A stretch of DNA of 64,000 nt from Hyphomicrobiales bacterium (GCA_021775415.1 JAJFHV010000013.1:460692-524691), one strand, 5' to 3'. Positions 36,223-45,144 are shown, counted from the stretch's first letter. Numbers and translations: made by a program. The notes: a model not told the origin generated them from the sequence alone.

Positions 36223-36264
36223 AAAAGGAACCCCTGTCACTTCGTGCGGGGGTTCTTTTGTTTG
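36223..36264 (+). terminator. Rho-independent terminator of the cupin operon
   Basis: AAAAGGAACCCC and GGGGTTCTTTT pair around a 12-base loop and run into TTTTGTTTG. The stem ends the HxlR-linked operon; on the minus strand the A-rich start gives a T-run as well, so it may also insulate the M24 gene that ends at 36291. Confidence 0.85.
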
Positions 36265-36290
36265 AGCCCTAAACGGACATTTTAGTCTGA

Positions 36291-37520
36291 TTAGTCCAAC
36301 AGCGCTTCCTCAAGCGGGTAGGATGACAACATTTCATATCCATCTTCGGTCACAAGTACCTGTTGCTCCAGTTTTACGCCCACACCGGTTTCACCTGCTG
36401 CACCCATGTAACTTTCAATGCAAAGCACCATTCCTGCTTCAATTACCCCATCATAGGGATTAGGGCCTCGATGGGGAGGGTTTATCCGTGGATATTCATC
36501 ACACATTCCCACTGCATGAACGATGCAGGCATAGGCGTTTTCCCGATATTCTTCCGGCACCGGATAAGCTTGTTCCTGAAACTCCAGAAACGATATCCCG
36601 GGCTTTACCAGACCAAGGTTATGTTCGATCTCTTTAGCCGCCAGTTGGTAAACTTCCTTTTGCCGATTTGTTGGCTTGGCCGAACCACAATGGAAAGTTC
36701 GCGAGATATCAGCGAAATAGCCGAAGGGCCCAATCATGTCCGTATCGAAGCCCACGAGATCGCCGGATTCAATTTTTCGCGGCGACGCTTCCTGTAGCCA
36801 GGGATTTATACGGGATCCAGATGCCAGCATCCGGCCATCATGCCAGTCCCCGTTGTTGGCCAGATTAGTGTAGTTGAGAAGGCCCCAAAGCTGCAGTTCA
36901 CTCACCCCTGGTTTCAGCGCTTCCTTGAGTTTGGAAATACCAAGCTCGGCGACACCAATTGCCCATTTCATACAGCTAATTTCATCATCCGACTTGATCA
37001 GGCGCGCACGTTCGGAAACGTTGACCCCGTCGGTTACCTCCAGCCCTCGTTGCAAAAGTGCCTGGGTGATGCTGGGGTTAACATACTCAACCGCAACACG
37101 GCGGTTGTCGGATCCGATTTCACCAAGATAGTTGACAATGTCATCGGCCAGAAGGCGCGAACCTTCTGCCATGTTCGGTCCGCCATCGAAAAAAGAAATC
37201 GAACGGTTGGTTTTGATATCATCCACCCTGGGTTTTGGACCGTAAAGCCCGTGTATAACCACCGGCCCTTCCTGCGGAACGAACAGATATGTTGTCGGGA
37301 TGTGTGATTGAAACAGTGCGTAAGAACGGTATTCGGCCGCATAACGAAGACTGATCGGATTGACCAGTACACACATTGCAGCATCAGCACGTTTAAGCTC
37401 GTTTCTTATCCGGCCAATCCGGTATCGGTGCAGGTGGTCAAAGTCGATATCCGGCATATCCCGATACCGGCTCAACTCACTCCACTCTTCACCAACAATC
37501 ATGCTGTCAGGGGAGCTCAT
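36291..37520 (-). CDS. M24-family protein resembling DMSP lyase DddP
   Basis: A 409-residue pita-bread-fold (M24) protein. The metal ligands read D259 and D261 (GFDTDMIG), D271 (FADISR), H335 (ACIVHAVGMC), E369 (LCIES) and E385 (VKLEQQV). This layout, with two acidic residues in FDTD, is that of DddP (known ligands D295, D297, D307, H371, E406, E421) rather than a plain Xaa-Pro peptidase. Y330 and D341 (CDEYP) also line up with DddP's Y366 and catalytic D377. DddP cleaves dimethylsulfoniopropionate to DMS and acrylate. A related non-DMSP function or a peptidase remains possible. Its ATG overlaps the Rieske stop (ATGA). Confidence 0.72.
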   Translation of the reverse strand: MSSPDSMIVGEEWSELSRYRDMPDIDFDHLHRYRIGRIRNELKRADAAMCVLVNPISLRYAAEYRSYALFQSHIPTTYLFVPQEGPVVIHGLYGPKPRVDDIKTNRSISFFDGGPNMAEGSRLLADDIVNYLGEIGSDNRRVAVEYVNPSITQALLQRGLEVTDGVNVSERARLIKSDDEISCMKWAIGVAELGISKLKEALKPGVSELQLWGLLNYTNLANNGDWHDGRMLASGSRINPWLQEASPRKIESGDLVGFDTDMIGPFGYFADISRTFHCGSAKPTNRQKEVYQLAAKEIEHNLGLVKPGISFLEFQEQAYPVPEEYRENAYACIVHAVGMCDEYPRINPPHRGPNPYDGVIEAGMVLCIESYMGAAGETGVGVKLEQQVLVTEDGYEMLSSYPLEEALLD

Positions 37521-38701
37521 GCTGCAATTATTTTTTCTACGATGCGACGGCCAAACTGGTGGGTAGGCCCTTCCCAGTGTGGTGACAGGCGACCGCCATC
37601 ATAAGCGGGTGACAAACGCCCCTGCTGCAACAATTCCAACATACCAATGTCTTCCCGGTTCAGATCGTCCCACATCTTGATAACTGAATTGCGTTCCTTT
37701 TTGTGGATATCCGAAGTTGCCGCATCGCCAATCAAAAACACATGCAGTTCCTCCCGGGTCAGGTCCGGTGCTATTGGGTACGACACCAGCAATGTGAACT
37801 GGTCGGGATAAACTTCTGCTGCAAAATGTGGAAAGCACAAAAACCACAGCCCCCGTTGGGCATCTTCTTCAGGCAGGTTTGGATAATGCGGCAGACCATC
37901 CCCACGGCCCTCCTGATTTTCGGGGAATATGTAGTCATTGTAGAAAACATGCTCGTCCCACTCACCGGACCAGCGCAGGTTCATTGGTGCAAATTTCAAC
38001 AATCCCGGGTGGACGCTGAATACGTGGTATCCTTCCATGTAGTTCTCATAGACCAGCTTCCAGTTGGTCTTGATTTCAAATTCAAGTTTTCCGGCCCACC
38101 GGATTGAGGAAAAATCATAATTGGGGGTTCGGCGTAACAGCGGCTCAAGCCAATCTGTCACCGGTTCTGCGTTGCCGGAAACGTTGACAAAAATGCAGCC
38201 ATTCCAGACCTCGACCCGCACGAAAATCAGATCAAGTTTTTCGCCACCGCCATTTTCAAACTTGTCTAACTTGTCCGGGCCATGAAAATGCGGGCGGCTC
38301 CGGAGATCGCCATTCAAGGCATAGTTCCATGCGTGATAGGGGCAGGTGATCGAAGATTTGTTGCATTTGTCCTGAACGAGCTTCGCACCACGGTGTCGAC
38401 AAACATTGTGAAACCCGCGAACACTACCGTCTTTGTCGCGCACGATAACCAAAGGTGCGCCGCCGATTTCCACCGGCTTGATGTCGCCGGTATTTGGAAT
38501 TTCTGCTTCAGCTCCGGCAAACACCCAGGATCGGCGAAACACCCGCTCCTGTTCCAGTTCCAGCCAATCCTTTGACCAATAGGCAGCATTAGGCAGCCCG
38601 GACGCTTCTTCAATTGGTGCGAAGGCCTGATCAAATCCCTCTTCGCCGAGGAGCGACTTCACCCGGTTAACAAATTGCGGATCGATGGCTCGCGTATCCA
38701 T
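37517..38701 (-). CDS. Rieske-type oxygenase alpha subunit (quaternary amine demethylase-like)
   Basis: A 394-residue terminal oxygenase. NVCRHRGAKLVQ and TCPYHAWNY give the Cys/His pairs of the [2Fe-2S] centre (about C103, H105, C122, H125), and NWKLVYENYMEGYHVFSVHPGL the two iron histidines of the mononuclear site. The EGYHVFSVHP form is that of glycine betaine/stachydrine/carnitine-type oxygenases more than of aromatic dioxygenases. I start at the second ATG (MDTRAIDPQF), better placed behind GAGAGAA. It is first in a two-gene operon with the DddP-like gene. No dedicated reductase is adjacent; the divergent flavoprotein at 38841 might take part. Confidence 0.85.
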   Translation of the reverse strand: MDTRAIDPQFVNRVKSLLGEEGFDQAFAPIEEASGLPNAAYWSKDWLELEQERVFRRSWVFAGAEAEIPNTGDIKPVEIGGAPLVIVRDKDGSVRGFHNVCRHRGAKLVQDKCNKSSITCPYHAWNYALNGDLRSRPHFHGPDKLDKFENGGGEKLDLIFVRVEVWNGCIFVNVSGNAEPVTDWLEPLLRRTPNYDFSSIRWAGKLEFEIKTNWKLVYENYMEGYHVFSVHPGLLKFAPMNLRWSGEWDEHVFYNDYIFPENQEGRGDGLPHYPNLPEEDAQRGLWFLCFPHFAAEVYPDQFTLLVSYPIAPDLTREELHVFLIGDAATSDIHKKERNSVIKMWDDLNREDIGMLELLQQGRLSPAYDGGRLSPHWEGPTHQFGRRIVEKIIAA

Positions 38702-38840
38702 GCACATTTCTCTCAGAGGTTCGCGGTAAACCTTGTTGCATATTCAGGCAAAAATTGCTGTCATATTTCCATGACTGTCAAGTGTTTATCAAAGCATCCC
38801 GCAAGCAATTTGCCAGCTGGCTGGATGTGATTGAAATTGC
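38702..38840. promoter_or_regulatory. Divergent promoter region of the Rieske and flavoprotein genes
   Basis: 139 bases between the two starts. It contains GCCAGCTGGC (38812-38821, perfect palindrome), nested inside GCAATTT…AAATTGC arms (38804-38840), and TCAT-N6-ATGA at 38761-38774. These could be operators; no regulator gene is adjacent. Confidence 0.4.
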
Positions 38841-40796
38841 ATGACCCAATTTTCAAAACTCTTTGAGCCCATTCACCTTGGGCCAACCCGGATCAAGAAC
38901 CGGATATTCAATCCACCACATGGCACCACGCTGAGCAGTCAGGGTAAGGTCACCGACGATCTCGTTGCCTATCATGAGGCTCGTGCCAGAGGCGGTGTCG
39001 GTCTTATCGTCATCGAAGGCATGACCTTTCACCACACCTATGACTATAAGGGTGCGTTTTTATACGCTGGCGACGACGCGGTCATTTCCGGGCTTTCGAA
39101 ACTGCACCAGGCATGCACAGCCCATGACGTTCCGGTATTTGGCCAGTTGTTCCATGCAGGCCGGGCGGTGCGACTTAGCCATGACGGTTCAAAGTCGCTG
39201 GCCTATTCCGCCTCCAGTGTCGCAGATGAACGTTACCGAACAGTCCCTGTCGCGATGCCCAACGACATGGTTTGGGAAATTATTGATGGATATGCCCAGG
39301 CTGCCCGCCGGTTGGCCGAAGCCGGATTGGATGGGGTCGAAATTCTGTGCAGCCTTGGATACCTGATTTCACAATTTCTCAATCCCCATACCAACCGTCG
39401 TGACGATGAATTTGGTGGTTGCTTTGAAAACCGCTTGAAATTCCTGCGTGAAATTCTCAACAGCGTGCGAGCAACACTGGGAGCAGAAAAGACCCTCGGC
39501 ATCCGCATTTCTCTTTCAGAGTTTACCGGCAACGCCATGTCCCCTGAAGAGATGTTGAAAATCTGCCAGGTCATCGAGCAGGATGGAATGGTGGATTATT
39601 ATTCTGTTATCACCGGGTCATCCGCTACCCCTGAAGGATGGGTGCGGGTGTTCCCGCCAATGGCAATTGAACCGGGCTTTGTTGCCGGTGATTCTGCCCG
39701 TTTGAAGCAGGCGGTTTCAAAGCCGGTTTTAGTGGCAGGCCGCATAAACCAACCGCAACTGGCCGAGCAGATTCTGGCAGATGGCAGTGCGGACATGATT
39801 GGCATGGCGCGGGCATTGATTGCTGATCCCGATCTGCCGGGCAAAGCCAAATCCGGACAAGTGGATGATATTCGCGCCTGTATCGGATGCAACCAAGCCT
39901 GCGTTGGTCATCGATTGGCGCATCACCCAATCTCTTGCATTCAAAATCCGGTGTCGGGCCGGGAGCGGGAACTGGGAGTACCAAAATCTATTAGAACTGC
40001 ACGCAAGGTCATGGTTGTCGGCGGTGGTCCGGGCGGCATGAAAGCTGCTTTTGTTGCAGCAACACGCGGGCATACAGTGACGCTGTTTGAAAAGAATAAA
40101 CAATTGGGTGGGCAAGCAATTTTGGCACAAGCCCTGCCAGGCCGTGCCGAGTTTGGTGGCGTAATTACCAATTTGAAGCGGGAGCTCGAAATTGCAGATG
40201 TGAATACTGTATTGGGGACTGAAGTTACACTGGATCAGATTAAAACGGTGGCACCAGATGTTGTCATCATCGCCAGCGGTGCAAGTGCTGGTTTACCGGA
40301 AGTTGAAGTCGAAGGTGCCCATATGGTCGATTCCTGGTCGCTCATCCGCGGAGAAGTCAATGTCGGCTCGCGGGTGGTGATTGCAGATTGGGCCTGCGAC
40401 TGGTCCGGTCTGGGATTGGCGGAAAAACTGGCCCGCGACGGTTGCCAGGTACGACTGATGGTAGGCGGGATTGTTGCAGGTGAATCCATTCAGGGCATTG
40501 TGCGCGATCACTGGATCGGTGAACTTCATAAGCTCAATGTGGAAATCATTCCCTATGCCCGGTTTGCTGGTGCCGACAGCGACACCGCGTATTTTCAGCA
40601 TATGACAAGCGGCGAGCCGATCATCTGCGAAGCGGTCGACACGATTGTTACGTGTTTTGCCCCGAAGTCTGAGAACCTGCTTTTGTCTGAATTGGGGGAG
40701 TTTGGCGGCGAAGTCCTGGTGATCGGTGATGCCGTGGCACCCCGAACGGTTGAAGAGGCTGTTCTGGAGGGATTTAGGGCTGCCAACAATGTGTGA
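38841..40796 (+). CDS. FMN/FAD/4Fe-4S NADH:flavin oxidoreductase (trimethylamine dehydrogenase/StcD-like)
   Basis: A 651-residue protein with an old-yellow-enzyme barrel (residues 1-340: LFEPIHLGPTRIKNRIFNPPHGTT, VFGQLFHAGR, GVEILCSLGYLISQFLNPHTNRR), an iron-sulfur segment (IGCNQACVGH with a further Cys in ISCIQNP), and a C-terminal FAD/NAD domain (VMVVGGGPGGMKAAFVA, then VVIADWACDWSGLGLAEKLA). This architecture is shared by dimethyl- and trimethylamine dehydrogenases, dienoyl-CoA reductase and the stachydrine gene product StcD. Beside a Rieske oxygenase and a DddP-like protein, a role in demethylating a methylated amine is the likeliest reading; the substrate is not known. Confidence 0.83.
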   Translation: MTQFSKLFEPIHLGPTRIKNRIFNPPHGTTLSSQGKVTDDLVAYHEARARGGVGLIVIEGMTFHHTYDYKGAFLYAGDDAVISGLSKLHQACTAHDVPVFGQLFHAGRAVRLSHDGSKSLAYSASSVADERYRTVPVAMPNDMVWEIIDGYAQAARRLAEAGLDGVEILCSLGYLISQFLNPHTNRRDDEFGGCFENRLKFLREILNSVRATLGAEKTLGIRISLSEFTGNAMSPEEMLKICQVIEQDGMVDYYSVITGSSATPEGWVRVFPPMAIEPGFVAGDSARLKQAVSKPVLVAGRINQPQLAEQILADGSADMIGMARALIADPDLPGKAKSGQVDDIRACIGCNQACVGHRLAHHPISCIQNPVSGRERELGVPKSIRTARKVMVVGGGPGGMKAAFVAATRGHTVTLFEKNKQLGGQAILAQALPGRAEFGGVITNLKRELEIADVNTVLGTEVTLDQIKTVAPDVVIIASGASAGLPEVEVEGAHMVDSWSLIRGEVNVGSRVVIADWACDWSGLGLAEKLARDGCQVRLMVGGIVAGESIQGIVRDHWIGELHKLNVEIIPYARFAGADSDTAYFQHMTSGEPIICEAVDTIVTCFAPKSENLLLSELGEFGGEVLVIGDAVAPRTVEEAVLEGFRAANNV

Positions 40797-40818
40797 GTCC
40801 GAATTGGCGGACATGCAT

Positions 40819-40842
40819 GCCCGCTATTGGCACAATGCGGGT
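40819..40842. repeat. Small hairpin with the ATTGGCACAA loop
   Basis: CCCGC at 40820-40824 pairs with GCGGG at 40837-40841, extended by a G·T pair, around TATTGGCACAAT. The same loop occurs in the hairpin at 24839-24862 with a different, still paired stem. Confidence 0.55.
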
Positions 40843-40987
40843 GGTTAGTTTTGTTCTTTCCAGAAACTCGCAATCACTTTTTCGAACAACTTATCCCACA
40901 CCCATTTCCCGCTCACATCATGCCAATAATTTGAGGGTCCAGGTATTCAACTGGTTTTGGTGGAAAATTGTAAGCCATTGATTTAAA

Positions 40988-41064
40988 TGGCGCGCTCGGG
41001 AAGATTCGAACTCCCGACCCCTTGATTCGTAGTCAAGTACTCTATCCAGCTGAGCTACGAGCGC
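40988..41064 (-). tRNA. tRNA-Arg (anticodon ACG)
   Basis: On the minus strand GCGCTCG pairs with CGAGCGC as acceptor stem, TAGCTCAGCTGGATAGAG is the D arm, TTGA-CTACGAA-TCAA the anticodon arm with ACG, GGGAGTTCGAATCTTCC the T arm, and CCA is encoded. The ACG wobble A would become inosine through TadA. It reads from 41064 to 40988, 77 bases. Confidence 0.96.
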
Positions 41065-41173
41065 GCAGGGCCGCTTCGACCCTTAAAAGCAATTGCCGTC
41101 TTACCGGTATCATGCAGGGCGTTGTCGTAATCCGGCGAGGGTACAAAAGCAAGCAATTTCAGCGCCAAAATGC

Positions 41174-42655
41174 CTATTGTGTTTCCTCGCCAATCATAAT
41201 GGTCAAATCCGGTAAAACCAGCAGCAGGGTTGTACCCTCGGGTGATGTGTTCTCAATGCTGATCGTGCCGCCATGTGCACGCACCAGCTCGGCGGCAATG
41301 GTCATGCCGAGACCCGTTCCACCGGGTTTGGTTGACCCCTGAAATGCCTGAAACAAGGTTTCACGGATATGGTCGGGAATGCCTGGTCCGGTGTCACTCA
41401 CCCTAATTTTGATTTGCCCATCGTGGTGCTCAGCCGTCACACGCAGGCGCAGCTCGCGGCCTGGAATTTCGCAATCCGCCATTGCCTGAAGCGAATTACG
41501 GCACAAATTCATCAACACCCGGAACAGCTGCTCGGGATCCGCATCAGCTTCAAATCCGTCTGCCACTGCATTTTCCCAGTGTACATTGCTCATGCTCTCA
41601 AGCCCCAAAAGCTCTGCCACATCGGACACCACACTACGCAGCAAAAGTTTGCGACGACTGGGAGGAGCCTCCATCGCCTTGCCATAGGTGATCACTGACT
41701 TGGTATATTCAACCGCCCGGTCAATGGTGCGAATGAGTTTGGGGGCAAATCGCTGAACCGTCGGGTCCGGCAGGCTGGTCAGCCGGTCAGAAAACAACTG
41801 CGCCGAAGCAAGAATGTTGCGCAGGTCATGATTGATCTTGGATACGGCAAGACCAAGGTCAGCCAGATGCTGTTTCTGGCGCAGGGTGTTTTGCAAATCG
41901 CCCTGGAACGCGGCCAGCCGCTCCTCAGCTATACCCAGTTCATCCCTGCGACCGGTCGGCTGATAAATCAGTGCGGCATTTTCCGGCGATTTGGAAAAAC
42001 TGTCCATGTTTTTCGAAATCCGGATTATCGGTCGAACGATCAGCCAGTACAGCGCCAAAAACACCAGACCTGCCGTGATGACGGAAATAATGATCGAAAG
42101 CACCATCACGTTACGGGCATATACCCACATGGCACGCTTGATGGGCTGCATTTCCTGAACAAGTTCCATGATTGCATCGCTTGAACGCATTTTGCCAAAT
42201 ACACGGTAGTGGTCATGATTGTCGGCAAACAACATTGTCATCGCACTGCTGATTGAGCCCAGCGCGGATACATTGTCCAGATCAATATGGGCAACCACGC
42301 TGCCGGGCATATCGTTCGACGCCATTAAACGCGAAGTGCCTCCCTGGCGCACAGCCACCGCGACTGATTGGGTTGCCCGCAGTAAATTTCCCCGTGCGCC
42401 CTCACTCAACATGAAATCGGGTGTGTCGAGATAGACAATGCTTGCTGCTTCTGCAGTTTCAAGATGGTTCTGCAGCCAGACATTACGAAAATTGGCAATC
42501 GACGGCACAAAAATCAGGACTTCAGCGATCATGACAAATATCAGGGTCAAAAACAGCAGCTTGCCCGAAAGCCCGCGCAGCAGCGAGGCTGGACGCTGTG
42601 GCTTGCGCCCATTGTGCTTGTCATTGTTGGTGATGGTTATCCCGGTTTCCAGCAT
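41174..42655 (-). CDS. Orphan sensor histidine kinase
   Basis: A 493-residue membrane kinase. A first span (LLFLTLIFVMIAEVLIFVPSI), a periplasmic sensor of about 130 residues, and a second span (VMVLSIIISVITAGLVFLALYWLIV) lead into a HAMP segment. The H-box reads VSKINHDLRNILASAQ, and NLCRNSLQAM (N box), VSDTGPGIP (G1) and GSTKPGGTGLGMTIAAELVRAHGG (F/G2) complete the ATPase domain. No response regulator is adjacent. It is the last gene after TVP38 and the mercuric reductase-like gene, all on one strand with short gaps. The signal is unknown. Confidence 0.9.
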   Translation of the reverse strand: MLETGITITNNDKHNGRKPQRPASLLRGLSGKLLFLTLIFVMIAEVLIFVPSIANFRNVWLQNHLETAEAASIVYLDTPDFMLSEGARGNLLRATQSVAVAVRQGGTSRLMASNDMPGSVVAHIDLDNVSALGSISSAMTMLFADNHDHYRVFGKMRSSDAIMELVQEMQPIKRAMWVYARNVMVLSIIISVITAGLVFLALYWLIVRPIIRISKNMDSFSKSPENAALIYQPTGRRDELGIAEERLAAFQGDLQNTLRQKQHLADLGLAVSKINHDLRNILASAQLFSDRLTSLPDPTVQRFAPKLIRTIDRAVEYTKSVITYGKAMEAPPSRRKLLLRSVVSDVAELLGLESMSNVHWENAVADGFEADADPEQLFRVLMNLCRNSLQAMADCEIPGRELRLRVTAEHHDGQIKIRVSDTGPGIPDHIRETLFQAFQGSTKPGGTGLGMTIAAELVRAHGGTISIENTSPEGTTLLLVLPDLTIMIGEETQ

Positions 42656-42675
42656 GCGTTCCAGTTTAGTCCTGT

Positions 42676-44115
42676 TTATCCAAATTTTCTCAAAAAGCCG
42701 ATCAACCAGCGAATGGCAGGTTTTCTTGCAAGCGGCGCATAATAAGTCACTGCCGCACGCTTTCCCGCTTCCGTGAGCGTTGGGTATGGCGAAACATACC
42801 CGGCGATATCACCCACCTTCATACCCTTGGAAATAGCGAGTGACCACATATTCATTGCTTCTCCTGCGCCCTGGCCGACGATTGAAACACCTAATATCTT
42901 GCCCCGTTTGTTGGTGATCAATTTCACCATGCCATCGGTTTTTCGTTCAGTCTGGGCGCGATCGTTTTCGTGGAACGGCCAGCGTAAAACATGAATGGAT
43001 CCATATTTATTGCGGGCCTCCTCTTCGCTCATTCCAACTGAAGCAAGTTCCGGGTCGGTGTAGGTAACCCACGGGATGATTTTATTGTCTGGCACCGCCC
43101 GTTTGCGAAACAAAATCCCGCGAATTACAAGCCCGGCGTGGTATCCCGCGACATGGGTGAACTGCAACCCGCCCGCCACATCACCAATCGCGTAGACCCG
43201 CTTGTTGGTCGTGCGCAGATCAGGTTTGACTTTAATCCCGCGGCGGTCAAATGCAATTCCGGCATCTTCCAGACCAAGGCCTTCGACGTTTACTGCCCGG
43301 CCTGTCGCCACCAGCAGGTGGGTGCCGTCAACCGTCATTTCCTCATCACCCACCTTGTAGGCAACCCGGATACCAGTCTTGCCGCGTTTTTCAACCGAAG
43401 AAACCATCGCGCCCTCATGAATGGCAATTCCCTCGGTCCTTAGATTTTCAAGAACAACACTTGTGAGCTCCGGATCATCCTTGCCCAGTGCCTTCAGACC
43501 CTCAAGTACGGTGACCTTAGCTCCAAGACGTTGATGCGCCTGGGCCATTTCCATACCGATTGGACCACCACCGATCACGATCAGGTGGCCGATTTTGCGC
43601 TTGTTTTCAAATATCGTCTCATTGGTGAAATACGGCACATCACCAATGCCTGGAATTGGCGGTACAAAAGCCGTTGAGCCGGTTGCAACCACAAACCGGC
43701 GCGCCTTGATTTCACACCCGTCGGCGACAATTGTCCCCGGATCGCTGAAGCGGCCTTCGGCCTCAATCACATCCACACCAAGTGCTGTAAACCGTTCGAC
43801 GGAATCATTGGGAGCAATCGCTGCGATCACGCTGTGCACATGTTTATGAACCTTCGTGAAATTGACATCGATTTCGCTCTCGACCGACACCCCGAATTTC
43901 GGCGCTTCGCGTATGCTTTGTGCGTGCTTTCCAGCTGCCAGAAGTGACTTTGATGGCACACAACCGGAGTTGAGGCAGTCACCACCCATCTTGCCCTTTT
44001 CGATCAACACTACAGATACGCCAAAGGACGCGGCAATGGCTGCAACGCTTAACCCTCCGGAACCGGCACCGATCACGCAAATATCTGGTGTAAGGAGTTT
44101 GGTATCAGATTCCAT
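42676..44115 (-). CDS. Mercuric reductase-like pyridine nucleotide-disulfide oxidoreductase
   Basis: A 479-residue flavoprotein. ICVIGAGSGGLSVAAIAASFG binds FAD, GGDCLNSGCVPSKSLL holds the redox Cys pair, LIVIGGGPIGMEMAQAHQRLG the NAD site, VYAIGDVAG the second FAD contact, and the C-terminal dimer domain (PWVTYTDPELASVGMSEEEA) is present. It lacks both an N-terminal HMA domain and a C-terminal Cys pair, so mercury reduction is unlikely. Paired with TVP38 in many genomes, it probably has a linked membrane or redox role. 24 bases separate it from the TVP38 stop. Confidence 0.85.
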   Translation of the reverse strand: MESDTKLLTPDICVIGAGSGGLSVAAIAASFGVSVVLIEKGKMGGDCLNSGCVPSKSLLAAGKHAQSIREAPKFGVSVESEIDVNFTKVHKHVHSVIAAIAPNDSVERFTALGVDVIEAEGRFSDPGTIVADGCEIKARRFVVATGSTAFVPPIPGIGDVPYFTNETIFENKRKIGHLIVIGGGPIGMEMAQAHQRLGAKVTVLEGLKALGKDDPELTSVVLENLRTEGIAIHEGAMVSSVEKRGKTGIRVAYKVGDEEMTVDGTHLLVATGRAVNVEGLGLEDAGIAFDRRGIKVKPDLRTTNKRVYAIGDVAGGLQFTHVAGYHAGLVIRGILFRKRAVPDNKIIPWVTYTDPELASVGMSEEEARNKYGSIHVLRWPFHENDRAQTERKTDGMVKLITNKRGKILGVSIVGQGAGEAMNMWSLAISKGMKVGDIAGYVSPYPTLTEAGKRAAVTYYAPLARKPAIRWLIGFLRKFG

Positions 44116-44138
44116 TTGCGGGGCCTGTCAGGGTTGGG

Positions 44139-44915
44139 TCAATTTTTTGCGGCACCGGAGTTCCTGGCGCGCAGTTTGCGTATTATCAAAGGCAATATTG
44201 AGATAACTGCAAGTGCAGCCATCGCTATCAAAATTTCGGTTGTAATTAGTGCCTTGGGATCAATCGAACAGGTACCGGCTTCTGCGCATCCGGGATTTGC
44301 CAGTTGTTGGGCTTCTATGATGCTGTCGAGACCGGCACCTATATAGGCGTAAGCAATCCCGCCCGGAATAATGCCAAAAAATGTGGCAATCGCATAAGGC
44401 AGCAGCTTCATGTTCAACAGCGCGGGTACGATATTGACCACCCAAAAGGGGAAAACGGGTGTCAGGCGAATGGTCAAAAGATACTGGAAAGCGTCTTTGT
44501 TGAAGCCATCCACCATCCGGCTGACAAAGGGTCCGGCTCTTGCTTGAAGAAAATCGCCAAATGAGCTGCGGGCCACAAGGAATATGATTATCGATCCGAT
44601 TGTGGCTCCGATCACGGACAGGAACCCGCCAGCTATACCTCCAAAAAACAGGCCGCCGGTAATCGTGAGGTAGGACGCACCGGGAAATGATATCCCGACC
44701 AACACTGCATAAATCGCAACAAATCCCAGTGCAGCTGTCACGAGGTTATCGGCCACCAGCATTCCAAGATATTCACGATGGATGATGAGATGCGAGAGGG
44801 TAAAATACTCGTGCCAGCCCTTGAACCAGCCAAACCCGATTACCATCAAGACAACAGCCAGAGGCGCCCAGCGTTTGAGGCGAGATTTCCCGGTCTGCGG
44901 ACTGCTTGAATTCAT
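44139..44915 (-). CDS. TVP38/TMEM64 (DedA-superfamily, VTT-domain) membrane protein
   Basis: A 258-residue membrane protein. AIYAVLVGISFPGASYLTITGGLFFG and FLSVIGATIGSIIIFLVARSSFGDFL form the VTT domain's re-entrant pattern; RLTPVFPFWVVNIVPALLNMKLLPYAIATFFGIIPGGIAYAYIGAGL is its second half. Such proteins are thought to move lipids or help with membrane homeostasis. It heads the minus-strand set TVP38 – flavoprotein – histidine kinase. Confidence 0.88.
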   Translation of the reverse strand: MNSSSPQTGKSRLKRWAPLAVVLMVIGFGWFKGWHEYFTLSHLIIHREYLGMLVADNLVTAALGFVAIYAVLVGISFPGASYLTITGGLFFGGIAGGFLSVIGATIGSIIIFLVARSSFGDFLQARAGPFVSRMVDGFNKDAFQYLLTIRLTPVFPFWVVNIVPALLNMKLLPYAIATFFGIIPGGIAYAYIGAGLDSIIEAQQLANPGCAEAGTCSIDPKALITTEILIAMAALAVISILPLIIRKLRARNSGAAKN

Positions 44916-45144
44916 TTATCATTTTTCCAGTTTCAAAATGGCTTTTATTGCCTGGACCCTAACAAATCCAGTCCTTAAAACCACTCACGAGTCTCTAACG
45001 GTTTGTTGACTTGGCAAGTGTCTGCAATTATAAGCCCCTCAACTGACGGGCAGCTGCTCGGCCAACAAATGCTTTGGTCTGTAGGGCAGCGAATGATCCG
45101 GTCTCCGAAACAGAAATTTGAGGGCCCGCTACGGGGCTAATGAC

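Noticed and set aside
36291..37520. Considered ectoine hydrolase (DoeA/EutD) for the M24 protein
   Set aside because: The characteristic neighbours doeB/eutE are missing and the FDTD plus CDEYP pattern fits DddP better.
42676..44115. Considered true mercuric reductase
   Set aside because: There is no HMA domain and no C-terminal cysteine pair, and no merR/merT neighbours.
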